Assembly: GCA_021731445.1 (NCBI GenBank)
Contig: JAKFXK010000062.1
Span: forward strand, 1-43,008
Origin: Nevskiaceae bacterium
GTDB taxonomy: Bacteria > Pseudomonadota > Gammaproteobacteria > Nevskiales > Nevskiaceae
Direction: 5' to 3'
DNA length: 43,008 nucleotides
The notes under the pieces are model-generated. The model was not told the origin of the DNA. It did not search any database and saw nothing but the letters and a program-made list of their open reading frames with translations. A program made the translations under genes and the position numbers. Positions within the stretch are counted from its first letter, which is position 1, and each line of letters opens with the position of its first letter. Of this stretch, positions 25,428-34,439 are shown in pieces.

Positions 25428-26609
25428 TTGCTAAATACACCTTTTTCTCCTTGGCCCAGCTTTACAGTTGAAGAGGCCGAGGCTGTGCAGCAGGTATTGT
25501 TGTCAAATCAAGTAAATTACTGGACTGGCAGCGAATGTCGAAAATTTGAAAGCGAATTTGCCGATTGGTGCGGTGTCCGTCACGCGGTTGCACTGGCCAA
25601 CGGCACATTAGCGCTGGACGTTGCGTTGAAGACGCTCGGGATTGGCCCAGGCGATGAAGTGATCGTGACACCGCGCAGTTTTATCGCGTCAGTCTCCTGC
25701 GTAGTGACTGCTGGTGCGACTCCCGTATTTGCCGAGATTGACCACGATAGCCAAAACATCACGGCCGAAACCATCGCGGCGGTGCTGACTCCGCGCAGCA
25801 AGGCCGTGATTTGCGTCCATCTCGCTGGAATGCCCTGCGATATGGATCCGATAATGGCGCTTGCTAGGCAAAAGAACCTATTTGTGATTGAGGATTGCGC
25901 GCAGGCCCATGGCGCTCAGTACAAAGGACGATCGGTGGGTGCCATCGGTCATATCGGTGCTTGGTCATTCTGCCAAGATAAAATCATGACCACTGGCGGT
26001 GAAGGTGGCATGGTCACAACCAATGAAAGCTCATTGTGGTCGGCTATGTGGGCTTATAAGGACCACGGTAAAAGCTGGGAGGCTGTATATAAACGTGAAC
26101 ATGCACCGGGCTTCAGGTGGGTGCATGACAGCTTCGGCACAAATTGGCGCATGCTTGAAATGCAGGCGGTCATTGGACGCATTCAACTTCGACGCATGGC
26201 AGAGTGGACGCAGCTCCGCCGTGGCTACGCGGAGCTTATCTGGACTACTGCCAGTCACTACCCCGGTTTGCGCGTTCCAGAAGTGCCGTCATGGGCTGGT
26301 CATGCCGCTTACCGGTGCTACGTCTTTATCGAACTCAGACAGCTGGCTGAGGGGTGGAGCCGTGATCGCGTTATGGGCGAAATCAACGCGCTGGGCGTGC
26401 CCTGTTACGCTGGTTCTTGCTCAGAGATCTATCAGGAAAAAGCGTTTGACACTACGGATTGGCGCCCCATCGCACGGTTAAGAGTAGCAAAAGAATTAGG
26501 CGAGACGAGCTTAATGTTCCTCGTGCACCCTACTCTGACAGAAGTCGAGATCAAGAAAACTTGCGAGGTTCTGCGGCTAGTGATGGAAAGAGCGACATTG
26601 CGAAGGTGA
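25428..26609 (+). CDS. PglE-type UDP-4-keto sugar aminotransferase
   Basis: This 393-residue DegT/DnrJ/EryC1 PLP enzyme has NGTLALDVAL, EDCAQAHGA (Asp156) and Schiff-base Lys185 in FCQDKIMTTGGEGGM, the PglE/perosamine-synthase style with TTG(G)EGG. It would aminate the C4 keto group of the UDP-sugar made by the WbpM/PglF dehydratase. TTG at 25428 is used as the start because AGGAG lies 7 bases upstream. The only other DegT gene in the window (wbpE) acts at C3 and is distinct in sequence. With the two preceding genes it forms a bacillosamine-type module. Confidence 0.83.
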   Translation: MLNTPFSPWPSFTVEEAEAVQQVLLSNQVNYWTGSECRKFESEFADWCGVRHAVALANGTLALDVALKTLGIGPGDEVIVTPRSFIASVSCVVTAGATPVFAEIDHDSQNITAETIAAVLTPRSKAVICVHLAGMPCDMDPIMALARQKNLFVIEDCAQAHGAQYKGRSVGAIGHIGAWSFCQDKIMTTGGEGGMVTTNESSLWSAMWAYKDHGKSWEAVYKREHAPGFRWVHDSFGTNWRMLEMQAVIGRIQLRRMAEWTQLRRGYAELIWTTASHYPGLRVPEVPSWAGHAAYRCYVFIELRQLAEGWSRDRVMGEINALGVPCYAGSCSEIYQEKAFDTTDWRPIARLRVAKELGETSLMFLVHPTLTEVEIKKTCEVLRLVMERATLRR

Positions 26610-26742
26610 CAACTAGAGGCTCCTGACGATTCCTACATGGCAGCCACTGCCATACGCTTCAGTGACAGCCCTGTGTTTTTAACCGGCGCGGACAAGGTTT
26701 CGGGCGGAATTCACTCATCGGATACGGCTTGGTGGGCCACTT
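26610..26742. other. Spacer with short hairpin before acyltransferase gene
   Basis: The 133-base spacer contains a perfect 7-base-pair hairpin at 26637-26653 (ATGGCAG-CCA-CTGCCAT) without a T-tract. A 39-codon frame starts in it and ends inside the next gene, but nothing supports it as a gene. I see no clear promoter. Confidence 0.3.
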
Positions 26743-28752
26743 TTGAGCACTACTGAATACCGTTCAGACATTGATGGCTTACGCGCGTTGGCTGTATTGA
26801 GCGTCGTCATCTACCACATCACTCCTTCCGCCTTACCTGGGGGATTCTTGGGCGTAGATATCTTCTTTGTGATCTCGGGTTATTTAATATCGCTTATCCT
26901 ATTTCGTGAGCTGTCTGCAGGTGCTTTTAGCTTTGCTAATTTCTATGCGAGACGCGTCCGCCGCTTGTTTCCTGCCTTAGTTGTAGTGCTGTCGGCAACG
27001 ATTGCTTTTGGCGGATTTGTGCTCTTCGCAGATGAATATAAACGTCTCGGTAAACATGCGGCGTCAGCGATCCTTTTCCTACTAAATTTTCGTTTGATTG
27101 ATGAGGCCGGCTATTTCGACGTGGCCTCTGTGGCTAAGCCGCTGCTCCATCTTTGGTCGCTATCGGTCGAGGAGCAATTTTATCTCTTCTGGCCCCTATT
27201 GCTGGTGCTGCTCAGGCGCTTAGGGCTGCAAAATGGCTCAGTGCTTGCGATTCTAAGCGGTGCCTCCCTGATATATGCGCTTGATCTTGCCCAACACGAT
27301 TTTGATGCACTTTTTTTTCATCCGCTTGCCCGTTTTTGGGAATTGCTTGCTGGATCAGTGCTTGCTCATGTACATCACCAAGAGGGCACACATGTACTGC
27401 CGTCACGCATCGGGCACCGTATCAAAGATGCGCTGTCGGCTGTTGGTTTGGTCGCCATCATTTTACCGCTGTTGCTCTGGCATCGAGACTTCACGCATCC
27501 TGGCTGGCTCACCATTGTCCCAGTATTGGGTGCCGTGATTGTGATCGCGTGTGGCAGTCTGGCAGCCGGCAATCGCCTTCTGGCTTTGAAGCCGCTGGTG
27601 TGGATTGGGCTCATCAGTTACCCACTCTATCTTTGGCACTGGCCCATACTTTCATTTCTACACATCGTGGAGTCCGGCAAACCCCATCTTGCCGCGCTTT
27701 GGTTAGGCGCCGGGTTTTCCCTGCTGCTGGCAGCGACTACTTATCGCTATATCGAACAACCTCTGCGCGTGCCGTTGCAGTCGCGAACCAGGTTGGTTGG
27801 TTTAATGGGCACCATGGGAGTCCTGCTGGCCATATCAGTATTTGTGGTGAAGTCGGATGGTTTACCGAACCGGCCTGCGTTGCGTCATGACCGGGCTGCA
27901 GAAGCATATATGAAGCGCGAGCCTGCGCAGGATCAGGCATGTATGGCTCGTTTTGCCGCAAGCGTTGCGCCTGTGTATTGCCGTCAACAGGGTTCTAACG
28001 AGCGAATGATTGCTGTCATAGGTGATTCGCACGCACACGTACTGTTCGACGGTGTCGCTGCCTTGGCAGCAAAACTCGGTTATGGAACTCTATTGTTGGC
28101 GAATTCCAGTTGCCCGCCCTTCGATGGCGCTGTCACAGGCCGCAATCTGTCCGAGAGGAGTCGCTGTGCGGCCAACATAGAGACAATCCTAACCGCCATC
28201 GAGCGTGATTCTAGTGTCAAGTTCACCGTAATCGCATCAAGGGGACCTCAATATATCAGCGGCAGTGGGTTCGGCCCTGCGGAGGAAACCTATCTATACC
28301 CTCCGATTTCGGCTTGGCCCAACACTGACTCAGGAAGTCTGCGGCTACCTGCAGACGTGTTCCGAGACGGGATCAAACGCACCGTGAAACGTTTGCATGA
28401 GCAGGAAATCAAGGTCGCGTATGTTCTACAGGTGCCGGAGTTAGGTGTCTCCGTTCGCAACTGTATGCAGCGTCCATGGACGCTGACGAATATCGATTTG
28501 GGCTGCACGGTTGCCTATCCAGTCTATCGTAACCGGATGTTTCTCTACCGCTCCCTTATCGAGCAAGTCAGCACATCGCTGAATTTTATGTCAGTTGCCG
28601 ACCTTGAATCAGTGTTCTGCAACGAAGCCAGTTGCAACGGTCGTCGGGATGGTCAATTGCTGTACGCTGACGACAACCACTTAAACATATTTGGGTCAAA
28701 CCGCGTTGCGCCAGCTATCCTGAATGCACTTGGTCTGAAAATGTCAGACTGA
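26743..28752 (+). CDS. OafA/YrhL-type polysaccharide O-acyltransferase with SGNH domain
   Basis: The 669-residue inner-membrane protein has an acyltransferase-3 domain of about ten membrane helices at roughly 1-360: YRSDIDGLRALAVLSVVIYH with the catalytic His, FLGVDIFFVISGYLI, FYARRVRRLFPAL and LWSLSVEEQFYLFWP. A periplasmic SGNH hydrolase-like domain follows (about 420-665), with IAVIGDSHAH (Ser near 428) and the DDNHLN Asp-His pair near 643. Such two-domain proteins acetylate O-antigen or exopolysaccharide sugars, moving the acyl group across the membrane to the SGNH domain. The TTG start at 26743 has GGTGGG 6 bases upstream. Composition is intermediate between the AT-rich core and the GC-rich flank. 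Confidence 0.9.
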   Translation: MSTTEYRSDIDGLRALAVLSVVIYHITPSALPGGFLGVDIFFVISGYLISLILFRELSAGAFSFANFYARRVRRLFPALVVVLSATIAFGGFVLFADEYKRLGKHAASAILFLLNFRLIDEAGYFDVASVAKPLLHLWSLSVEEQFYLFWPLLLVLLRRLGLQNGSVLAILSGASLIYALDLAQHDFDALFFHPLARFWELLAGSVLAHVHHQEGTHVLPSRIGHRIKDALSAVGLVAIILPLLLWHRDFTHPGWLTIVPVLGAVIVIACGSLAAGNRLLALKPLVWIGLISYPLYLWHWPILSFLHIVESGKPHLAALWLGAGFSLLLAATTYRYIEQPLRVPLQSRTRLVGLMGTMGVLLAISVFVVKSDGLPNRPALRHDRAAEAYMKREPAQDQACMARFAASVAPVYCRQQGSNERMIAVIGDSHAHVLFDGVAALAAKLGYGTLLLANSSCPPFDGAVTGRNLSERSRCAANIETILTAIERDSSVKFTVIASRGPQYISGSGFGPAEETYLYPPISAWPNTDSGSLRLPADVFRDGIKRTVKRLHEQEIKVAYVLQVPELGVSVRNCMQRPWTLTNIDLGCTVAYPVYRNRMFLYRSLIEQVSTSLNFMSVADLESVFCNEASCNGRRDGQLLYADDNHLNIFGSNRVAPAILNALGLKMSD

Positions 28753-28800
28753 TACTGCGACAAGTAAAGTAAAAGTAACGGTGAAACTGTCCTGACGTTG

Positions 28801-30810
28801 ATGCAAATAATGCAAGCCTCTTTACCTCCCATCCATGCAGCGCTCAAGCTGCCACGCCGTCTCAAGCAGACGGCCATGCTGGGCTTTGATCTCGTGGCGG
28901 GCATGGTGGCGTTTTTTCTTGCGATCCACTATCACCAGCAGCCTTGGCCGGCCGAGGCGGTTCCCATGCCTTGGGTCTATGGCTTGGGTAGCACGCTGGC
29001 ACTTGGCATTTTTGCCGCTTTCGGCCTTTACCGGGCAGTGTTCCGCCATACCAGCCTATCTAATGTGTTGACCACTACAAAGGCTGTGACTGTGTACGCG
29101 TTGGCACTGTTTGCAGCCCTTGTGGTACTGCCCGGCGAGGTGCCGCTCATACTTGCACTGGTGCAACCCTGGCTGTTGCTCACTTTCATGGTAGGCGTCC
29201 GCAGTGTCATTCGCTATTGGCTGGGCACCGATCGCTCAGGCCGGGTGCCGGGCGAAAGCCGTCCGCGCCTAATGATTTACGGGGCAGGCTCTGCAGGCGC
29301 CGCAGCCGCCACCGCCATTGAGCGCAGCCACCAGTTCACGGTGATCGGTTTTCTTGACGACGACGAAGCGCTGGTCGGCCGCTACATCAATGGCCATCCC
29401 ATTCACTCGCCGCGCGATCTGAATGGTTTGATAGCACGTTATGGCGCAACTGACGTGTTACTGGCCATGCAACGTATTTCGCGCGGCCGGCGCAATGAAA
29501 TCTTGGCGGCATTGCGATCACACCCTCTCCATGTGCGCACCCTGCCGCCACTGGGTATGGCGGGACGGGGCGACGACGCCACACCGATCCAGGAACTTGA
29601 TATCGAGGACCTGCTGGGGCGCGACCCAGTGCCGCCCTCCGCCGCACTCATGGCGCGTTACAACACTGGCTGCACGGTGCTGGTGACGGGGGCGGGGGGC
29701 AGTATTGGTAGTGAACTCTGCCGCCAGTTATTGGCCTTGAAGCCCAAACGCCTGTTACTTCTGGAACACAACGAATACTCGCTTTACGAGATTCATCAGA
29801 GCCTACAGAGCATTGCGCAGCAATTGTCGGGCACGCAGGAGCTGATCCCGCTGCTGGGTTCGGTGTGCGATGCACGCCGCGTAGCTGAGGTGCTCTCCAC
29901 CTGGCAGGTGGACATCATCTATCACGCCGCAGCCTACAAGCATGTGCCGATGGTGGAGCACAACCCTGCCGAAGGCATTCGCAACAATACTTTTGGCACG
30001 CTGGTGTGCGCGATCGAGGCTGCCCGGCATCGGGTCGCGCATTTCGTGCTGATCTCTACCGACAAGGCCGTGCGCCCCACCAACGTCATGGGTGCCAGCA
30101 AGCGGCTGTCGGAAATGGTGTTGCAGGCGCTCGCGGCAGCCCCAAGCGTGCAGCCGGAAGTTTTCGGCCTCGGTTCGGCGAACGTCACCCTAAACACCCG
30201 CTATTGCATGGTGCGTTTTGGCAACGTGCTGGGCTCCAGCGGTTCGGTAGTGCCGTTGTTTCGTGACCAGATCAAGCGCGGCGGGCCGGTGACAGTGACG
30301 CACGAAGAGGTGACTCGCTATTTCATGACCATCCCCGAGGCCGCACAGCTGGTGATTCAGGCCGGTGCCATGGCCGAAGATGGCGATGTATTCGTGCTCG
30401 ACATGGGCCAGCCGATCCGCATCGTCGAGCTGGCTGGCCGCATGATCGAACTTTCCGGCCTCAGGGTGCGCGACCAACACGACCCGGAGGGTGATATCGC
30501 CATTGCCGTTACCGGCTTGCGGCCCGGCGAGAAACTCTACGAGGAGTTGCTGATTGGCAACGAGCCGAAAGGTACCGAACATCCGCGCATCATGAAAGCG
30601 TCGGAGGCACATCTGCCTTGGAACTTGTTGCTCAAACGCCTGAAAACGCTCGATTTGGCCGTGAAAGGCAACGAAGTACAGCGCCTGCGGGAGTTGCTGC
30701 TGGAACTAGTGAGCGGCTACCAGCCCGAATCGGAAATTGTGGACTGGGTGCATCTTGCCGCGTGCGAGGATCAAGTGCCTTCAGTGACCAGACCCCGCGC
30801 TGCGGCGTGA
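28801..30810 (+). CDS. wbpM: UDP-sugar 4,6-dehydratase (WbpM/PglF/CapD family)
   Basis: The 669-residue protein has four N-terminal membrane helices (about 25-135), a first nucleotide-binding Rossmann region (MIYGAGSAGAAAA, about 158-170), and a C-terminal SDR dehydratase with VTGAGGSIGS (295-304). Its active site carries ISTDKAVRPTNVMGASK, in which Met430 replaces the usual SDR tyrosine and Lys434 is kept, exactly the WbpM/PglF pattern. It makes UDP-4-keto-6-deoxy-HexNAc, the substrate for the PglE-type aminotransferase, or for a QuiNAc or FucNAc branch. ATG at 28801 is preferred over the TTG just before it. Its 3' end overlaps the convergent wzz gene by 30 bases. The gene is GC-rich like the chromosome. 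Confidence 0.92.
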   Translation: MQIMQASLPPIHAALKLPRRLKQTAMLGFDLVAGMVAFFLAIHYHQQPWPAEAVPMPWVYGLGSTLALGIFAAFGLYRAVFRHTSLSNVLTTTKAVTVYALALFAALVVLPGEVPLILALVQPWLLLTFMVGVRSVIRYWLGTDRSGRVPGESRPRLMIYGAGSAGAAAATAIERSHQFTVIGFLDDDEALVGRYINGHPIHSPRDLNGLIARYGATDVLLAMQRISRGRRNEILAALRSHPLHVRTLPPLGMAGRGDDATPIQELDIEDLLGRDPVPPSAALMARYNTGCTVLVTGAGGSIGSELCRQLLALKPKRLLLLEHNEYSLYEIHQSLQSIAQQLSGTQELIPLLGSVCDARRVAEVLSTWQVDIIYHAAAYKHVPMVEHNPAEGIRNNTFGTLVCAIEAARHRVAHFVLISTDKAVRPTNVMGASKRLSEMVLQALAAAPSVQPEVFGLGSANVTLNTRYCMVRFGNVLGSSGSVVPLFRDQIKRGGPVTVTHEEVTRYFMTIPEAAQLVIQAGAMAEDGDVFVLDMGQPIRIVELAGRMIELSGLRVRDQHDPEGDIAIAVTGLRPGEKLYEELLIGNEPKGTEHPRIMKASEAHLPWNLLLKRLKTLDLAVKGNEVQRLRELLLELVSGYQPESEIVDWVHLAACEDQVPSVTRPRAAA

Positions 30811-31671
30811 GCCGCGCAGCAGCACGTAGAAGCAGGCTGACATCAGGCCTAGAACCGTCGCCATCACCGCGATCTGTGCGCGCTTAGGTTTAATCTTACG
30901 CTCCGGCACCACTGCCTTGTCGATGATCTTGAAGGCATATTGTTCGCTCCCCTGGGCCAGCATCACGTTCTTCACCTCGGCCTCGATCAGCCGGAACATC
31001 GCTTGTCGCAGCTCAACCACACTGGTTTTTTCCAGCTGCTCGTTGAGGTAGGCCAGATGGCGGTTGCTGTTGGCGATGGCCTGTGCACGCAGTGTTTCGT
31101 TGGCCGCGTCCACCAACTGGTTCACCCACAGCGCGGCCAGCACCGGGTCTCCCCATTGCACGGCTACGGTAATGAGACCGTTTTTCTTGTCCTGAGACAC
31201 CGACCAGGTATCTTTACGAAAGTGTTCAACCGCTTTCCACAGTGTTGGCTGATCTGCTTCGGCGACTGTCCATCGCTTGCCCGCGGCATCCCATTGCTTG
31301 GTATAAAGGACTGGCAGCAGGTCGTTGCGTCGGATGAAATCCTCAATCAGCTTGCGCGAGTTCAAGGTAGCAATCGCCTCGTTCTTCTTGCCGCCGCTGC
31401 CCACGTTCACTCCTGCCAGTGCGGCTAGGCCACCGAACTGACTGGCCATTGCAGCAAGGCCACCACCATCTTCCGAGCTGACCGGCGAGACCAGCGCATC
31501 GGCCTTGTAGATCACCGGCAGTGCCAGGGCAATCCCGACGCCAATCAATGCCGCAGCAAAAGTCAGCAAGGCGATCAATCCCTTGCGCGCCCAGAGCTTG
31601 GCGAACAGCTCACCCAAGTCGATCTCGTCATCCTGATAGGGCTGTGGCTCAGATGGCGTGTGGGTTTGCAT
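30781..31671 (-). CDS. wzz: Polysaccharide chain-length regulator Wzz
   Basis: This 296-residue Wzz/PCP protein has a cytosolic N-terminal tail with DDEIDLGELFAKLWARKG, a first membrane helix (about 32-52, ALLTFAAALIGVGIALALPVIY), a large periplasmic helical domain, and a second membrane helix near 270-290 preceded by a Pro/Lys segment (VVPERKIKPKRAQIAVMA). It sets the length distribution of chains made by Wzy. There is no C-terminal kinase domain, so it is a PCP1-type regulator. The frame is open to 31767, but the ATG at 31671 gives the standard short N terminus. It is the only minus-strand gene inside the locus, divergent from rfbB and convergent with wbpM. Confidence 0.88.
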   Translation of the reverse strand: MQTHTPSEPQPYQDDEIDLGELFAKLWARKGLIALLTFAAALIGVGIALALPVIYKADALVSPVSSEDGGGLAAMASQFGGLAALAGVNVGSGGKKNEAIATLNSRKLIEDFIRRNDLLPVLYTKQWDAAGKRWTVAEADQPTLWKAVEHFRKDTWSVSQDKKNGLITVAVQWGDPVLAALWVNQLVDAANETLRAQAIANSNRHLAYLNEQLEKTSVVELRQAMFRLIEAEVKNVMLAQGSEQYAFKIIDKAVVPERKIKPKRAQIAVMATVLGLMSACFYVLLRGSRRSAGSGH

Positions 31672-31695
31672 GGTGTCGTCCGTTGGTGAGCGCGG

Positions 31696-31701
31696 ATTAT
31701 A
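31696..31701 (-). promoter_or_regulatory. Candidate -10 box for wzz
   Basis: A perfect TATAAT is read on the minus strand 24 bases before the wzz ATG, implying a leader of about 18 bases. I could not find a convincing -35 box at normal spacing. Confidence 0.35.
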
Positions 31702-31808
31702 GGAAGTGGCCTGGATGATTGCCTGGGATCGAAAAGATCTGACGCTTGCAGATGCGGCAGGTATCATGCTTCCCAGTCATTGACCTCAAGAACCTGACCG
31801 CAAACAAC

Positions 31809-32873
31809 ATGTCGAAAACCATCATCGTCACCGGCGGGGCCGGCTTCATTGGGTCCGCTGTGGTGCGCCAGTGGCTGGCGGAAACAGACTGGCATCTGGT
31901 TTGCCTCGACAAGCTTACCTACGCCGGTAACTCCACCTCGCTGCCGGCATCGCACCCCCGTTTCGAATTGGCAGTGATGGATATCTGCCATGCCGTCGCC
32001 GTGCGCACCCTCATCACCCGCGTGCAACCGGATGCCATCGTGCACCTCGCGGCCGAGAGTCATGTGGATCGCTCCATCAGCGGTCCCGGCGAGTTCATCC
32101 AGACCAATGTTGTTGGCACCTACGAGCTGCTGCAAGCCACTCGTGAGTACTGGAATGCACTGGAGCGCGAACGCAAGGCAGCGTTCCGCTTCCACCACGT
32201 CTCCACCGACGAGGTCTATGGCACGCTGGGGGCTGAAGGCTACTTCGACGAGAACACCGCCTATGCGCCCAACTCGCCGTATTCCGCCAGCAAAGCGGGC
32301 AGCGATCATCTGGTGCGTGCCTGGCACCACACGTACGGACTACCGGTGGTCACCACCAACTGCTCCAACAACTACGGGCCGTATCACTTCCCAGAAAAAC
32401 TCATCCCACTGATGATCTTGAACGGCCTCGCAGGCAAGCCGTTGCCGGTCTATGGCGATGGCCTCAATGTGCGCGACTGGCTGTTCGTGGAGGATCATGC
32501 CCGCGCCATCCGTGCTGTGCTGGAGCATGGGCGGGTGGGAGAGACCTATTGCGTCGGTGGGCGAGCCGAGCGCACCAACATGCAGGTGGTCAATACGCTC
32601 TGCGAGCTGCTGGACGAATTGCATCCGCAAGGTGCACCGCATGCGCGGCTTATCACCTACGTCAAAGATCGCCCCGGCCATGACCGTCGTTACGCCATTG
32701 ATTGCAGCAAGCTGGAAACCGAGCTGGGCTGGCGGCAGCAGGAAACTTTTGAAAGTGGCCTGCGCAAGACTGTCCAGTGGTATCTCGACAATCCGGAATG
32801 GGTGCAGGGCGTCATCAGTGGCAGTTATCGGCAGTGGATCGATCACAACTATGCTGCGCGGGGACAGGCATGA
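31809..32873 (+). CDS. rfbB: dTDP-glucose 4,6-dehydratase
   Basis: RfbB (RmlB) converts dTDP-glucose to dTDP-4-keto-6-deoxyglucose, the second step of dTDP-L-rhamnose synthesis. The 354-residue extended SDR has [12 protein letters not shown] near the N terminus, the dehydratase triad region STDEVYG (Asp134, Glu135) and YSASK (Tyr158, Lys162), plus [17 protein letters not shown] for substrate binding. The open frame begins at 31746, but [10 protein letters not shown] at 31809 matches the family. The stop overlaps the rfbA ATG by 4 bases. A 137-base divergent gap separates it from wzz. Confidence 0.95.
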   Translation: MSKTIIVTGGAGFIGSAVVRQWLAETDWHLVCLDKLTYAGNSTSLPASHPRFELAVMDICHAVAVRTLITRVQPDAIVHLAAESHVDRSISGPGEFIQTNVVGTYELLQATREYWNALERERKAAFRFHHVSTDEVYGTLGAEGYFDENTAYAPNSPYSASKAGSDHLVRAWHHTYGLPVVTTNCSNNYGPYHFPEKLIPLMILNGLAGKPLPVYGDGLNVRDWLFVEDHARAIRAVLEHGRVGETYCVGGRAERTNMQVVNTLCELLDELHPQGAPHARLITYVKDRPGHDRRYAIDCSKLETELGWRQQETFESGLRKTVQWYLDNPEWVQGVISGSYRQWIDHNYAARGQA

Positions 32874-33745
32874 AAGGGATCATCCTGGCCGGCGGCTCCG
32901 GCACGCGGCTGTATCCCCTGACGCATGTGGTGTCCAAGCAGCTGCTGCCGGTCTACGACAAGCCGATGATTTATTACCCGCTGTCAGCCTTGCTGATGGC
33001 GGGCATCAACGAAGTGCTCATCATCTCCACCCCGGAGGAGACGCCGCGCTTCAAGAATCTGCTCGGCGATGGCAGCCGCTGGGGTTGCCGCATCGACTAC
33101 GCGGTGCAGCCCTCGCCGGATGGCTTGGCGCAGGCCTTCATCATTGGCGAGCGGTTCATTGCGGGTGATGCCTGTGCGCTGGTGCTGGGCGATAACTTGT
33201 TCTTTGGCCATGACCTGATGCCGCGTCTCGCAGCGGCGGCGGCACCCAAGGCCGGCGCGACAGTGTTCGCCTATCCCGTGCACGATCCGGAACGTTACGG
33301 CGTGGTCGAGTTCGATGCCGCCGGCAAGGCCATCAGCATCGAGGAAAAACCAGTACAACCCAAGAGCCGCTACGCCGTCACCGGCCTGTATTTCTACGAT
33401 GAGCAAGTGGTCGAAATCGCCAAGGCGGTGAAGCCCAGCCCGCGCGGTGAGTTGGAGATCACCGATGTCAACATTGCCTACCTGCAACGCGGCCAGCTCA
33501 GGGTGGAACGATTTGGTCGGGGCGATGCTTGGCTCGATACTGGCACCCATGACTCGCTGATCGAGGCCGGGCAATTCGTGCAGACGCTTGAAAAGCGGCA
33601 GGGCTTGAAACTGTGCTGCCCCGAGGAACTCTGCTGGCGGCAGGGCTGGATCACCAGTGCGCAGTTGGAGGCACTGGCCAAGCCACTCGCCAAGAGCGGC
33701 TATGGCAAATACCTACTCGACCTGCTTGACCAACCTGTTTTCTGA
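32870..33745 (+). CDS. rfbA: Glucose-1-phosphate thymidylyltransferase
   Basis: RfbA (RmlA) makes dTDP-glucose from glucose-1-phosphate and dTTP. The 291-residue product starts [18 protein letters not shown], the nucleotidyltransferase signature. It continues with [52 protein letters not shown] and TGLYFYD, all standard for RmlA. The ATG at 32870 overlaps the rfbB stop as ATGA. An in-frame upstream extension to 32777 lies within rfbB and is rejected. The gene is followed by the palindrome-ended repeat, which may separate it from rfbC at the transcript level. Confidence 0.96.
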   Translation: MKGIILAGGSGTRLYPLTHVVSKQLLPVYDKPMIYYPLSALLMAGINEVLIISTPEETPRFKNLLGDGSRWGCRIDYAVQPSPDGLAQAFIIGERFIAGDACALVLGDNLFFGHDLMPRLAAAAAPKAGATVFAYPVHDPERYGVVEFDAAGKAISIEEKPVQPKSRYAVTGLYFYDEQVVEIAKAVKPSPRGELEITDVNIAYLQRGQLRVERFGRGDAWLDTGTHDSLIEAGQFVQTLEKRQGLKLCCPEELCWRQGWITSAQLEALAKPLAKSGYGKYLLDLLDQPVF

Positions 33746-33754
33746 ATTGCTGCT

Positions 33755-33849
33755 GTCATTCCCGCGAAGGCGGGGAATCCAGTTAGCGCGAAGCGCACAC
33801 GCTACTTGACTGTAAAAGACACTTGGATTCCCGCCTTCGGGGGAATGAC
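33755..33849. repeat. Palindrome-ended interspersed repeat, copy 2
   Basis: The 95-base element is related to the one at 11176-11267. Its left arm (33755-33781) has one extra G and its right arm (33824-33849) has CTTCGGGGG where copy 1 has CTTCGCGGG, so pairing is slightly imperfect. The centre keeps GCGCGAAGCGCAC and GTAAAAGA. It fills most of the 139-base gap between rfbA and rfbC and could act as a terminator-like or RNA-stabilising hairpin within the rhamnose operon. Confidence 0.87.
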
Positions 33850-33884
33850 AAGTAAAGAAACCCTACAAGCATGGATGTCGCTCA

Positions 33885-34439
33885 ATGAACTGCATCGCTA
33901 CCGAAATCCCGGACGTTCTCGTCCTCGAACCAAAAGTGTTTGGCGACGCCCGCGGATTCTTCATCGAGAGTTTCAACGCTGAAACCTTCGCCAAGGCCAC
34001 GGGCCTCAGGCCCCAGTTCGTGCAGGACAACCACAGCAAGTCCGCCAAGGGCGTGCTGCGCGGCCTGCATTATCAGCTCGACCACGCGCAGGACAAGCTG
34101 GTGCGAGTGGTGCAGGGCGAGGTGTTTGATGTCGCTGTCGATGTGCGCCGCGCCAGCCCCACTTTCGGTCGCTGGGTCGGTGTGCACCTGTCAGCGGAAA
34201 ACTTTCGCCAGCTCTGGGTGCCCAAGGGCTTCGCGCATGGCTTTGTAGTGCTCAGCGACACCGCCGAGTTCCTGTACAAGACCACGGACTATTACGATCC
34301 GGCCAGCGAGCGGGCCATCCGGTGGAACGACCCTACGCTCGGCATCCAGTGGCCTGACATCGATGGCCTTGCTGCTCCATCGCTGTCCGGCAAGGATGCC
34401 GCCGCCAAAGCCTTTCTCGACGCCGAGGTTTTTCCCTGA
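33885..34439 (+). CDS. rfbC: dTDP-4-dehydrorhamnose 3,5-epimerase
   Basis: RfbC (RmlC) epimerises C3 and C5 of dTDP-4-keto-6-deoxyglucose. The 184-residue cupin has VFGDARGFFIESFN, the catalytic His62 in VLRGLHYQ, KLVRVVQGEVFDVAVDVR, and WVPKGFAHGFVVLSDTAEFLYK with the active-site tyrosine region. Length is typical. It is separated from rfbA by the interspersed repeat and shares one base with the rfbD start (TGATG). Confidence 0.95.
   Translation: MNCIATEIPDVLVLEPKVFGDARGFFIESFNAETFAKATGLRPQFVQDNHSKSAKGVLRGLHYQLDHAQDKLVRVVQGEVFDVAVDVRRASPTFGRWVGVHLSAENFRQLWVPKGFAHGFVVLSDTAEFLYKTTDYYDPASERAIRWNDPTLGIQWPDIDGLAAPSLSGKDAAAKAFLDAEVFP

Noticed and set aside
17526-26740. Genomic island bounded by an integrase, insertion sequence or tRNA
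   Set aside because: The composition shift is clear, but I recognise no transposase, integrase, direct repeat or tRNA at either edge. xerD at 41.6 kb is the housekeeping recombinase.
26637-26756. 39-codon frame before the OafA-type gene
   Set aside because: It overlaps the next start, has no ribosome site and no similarity I can recognise; the start lies in a hairpin.
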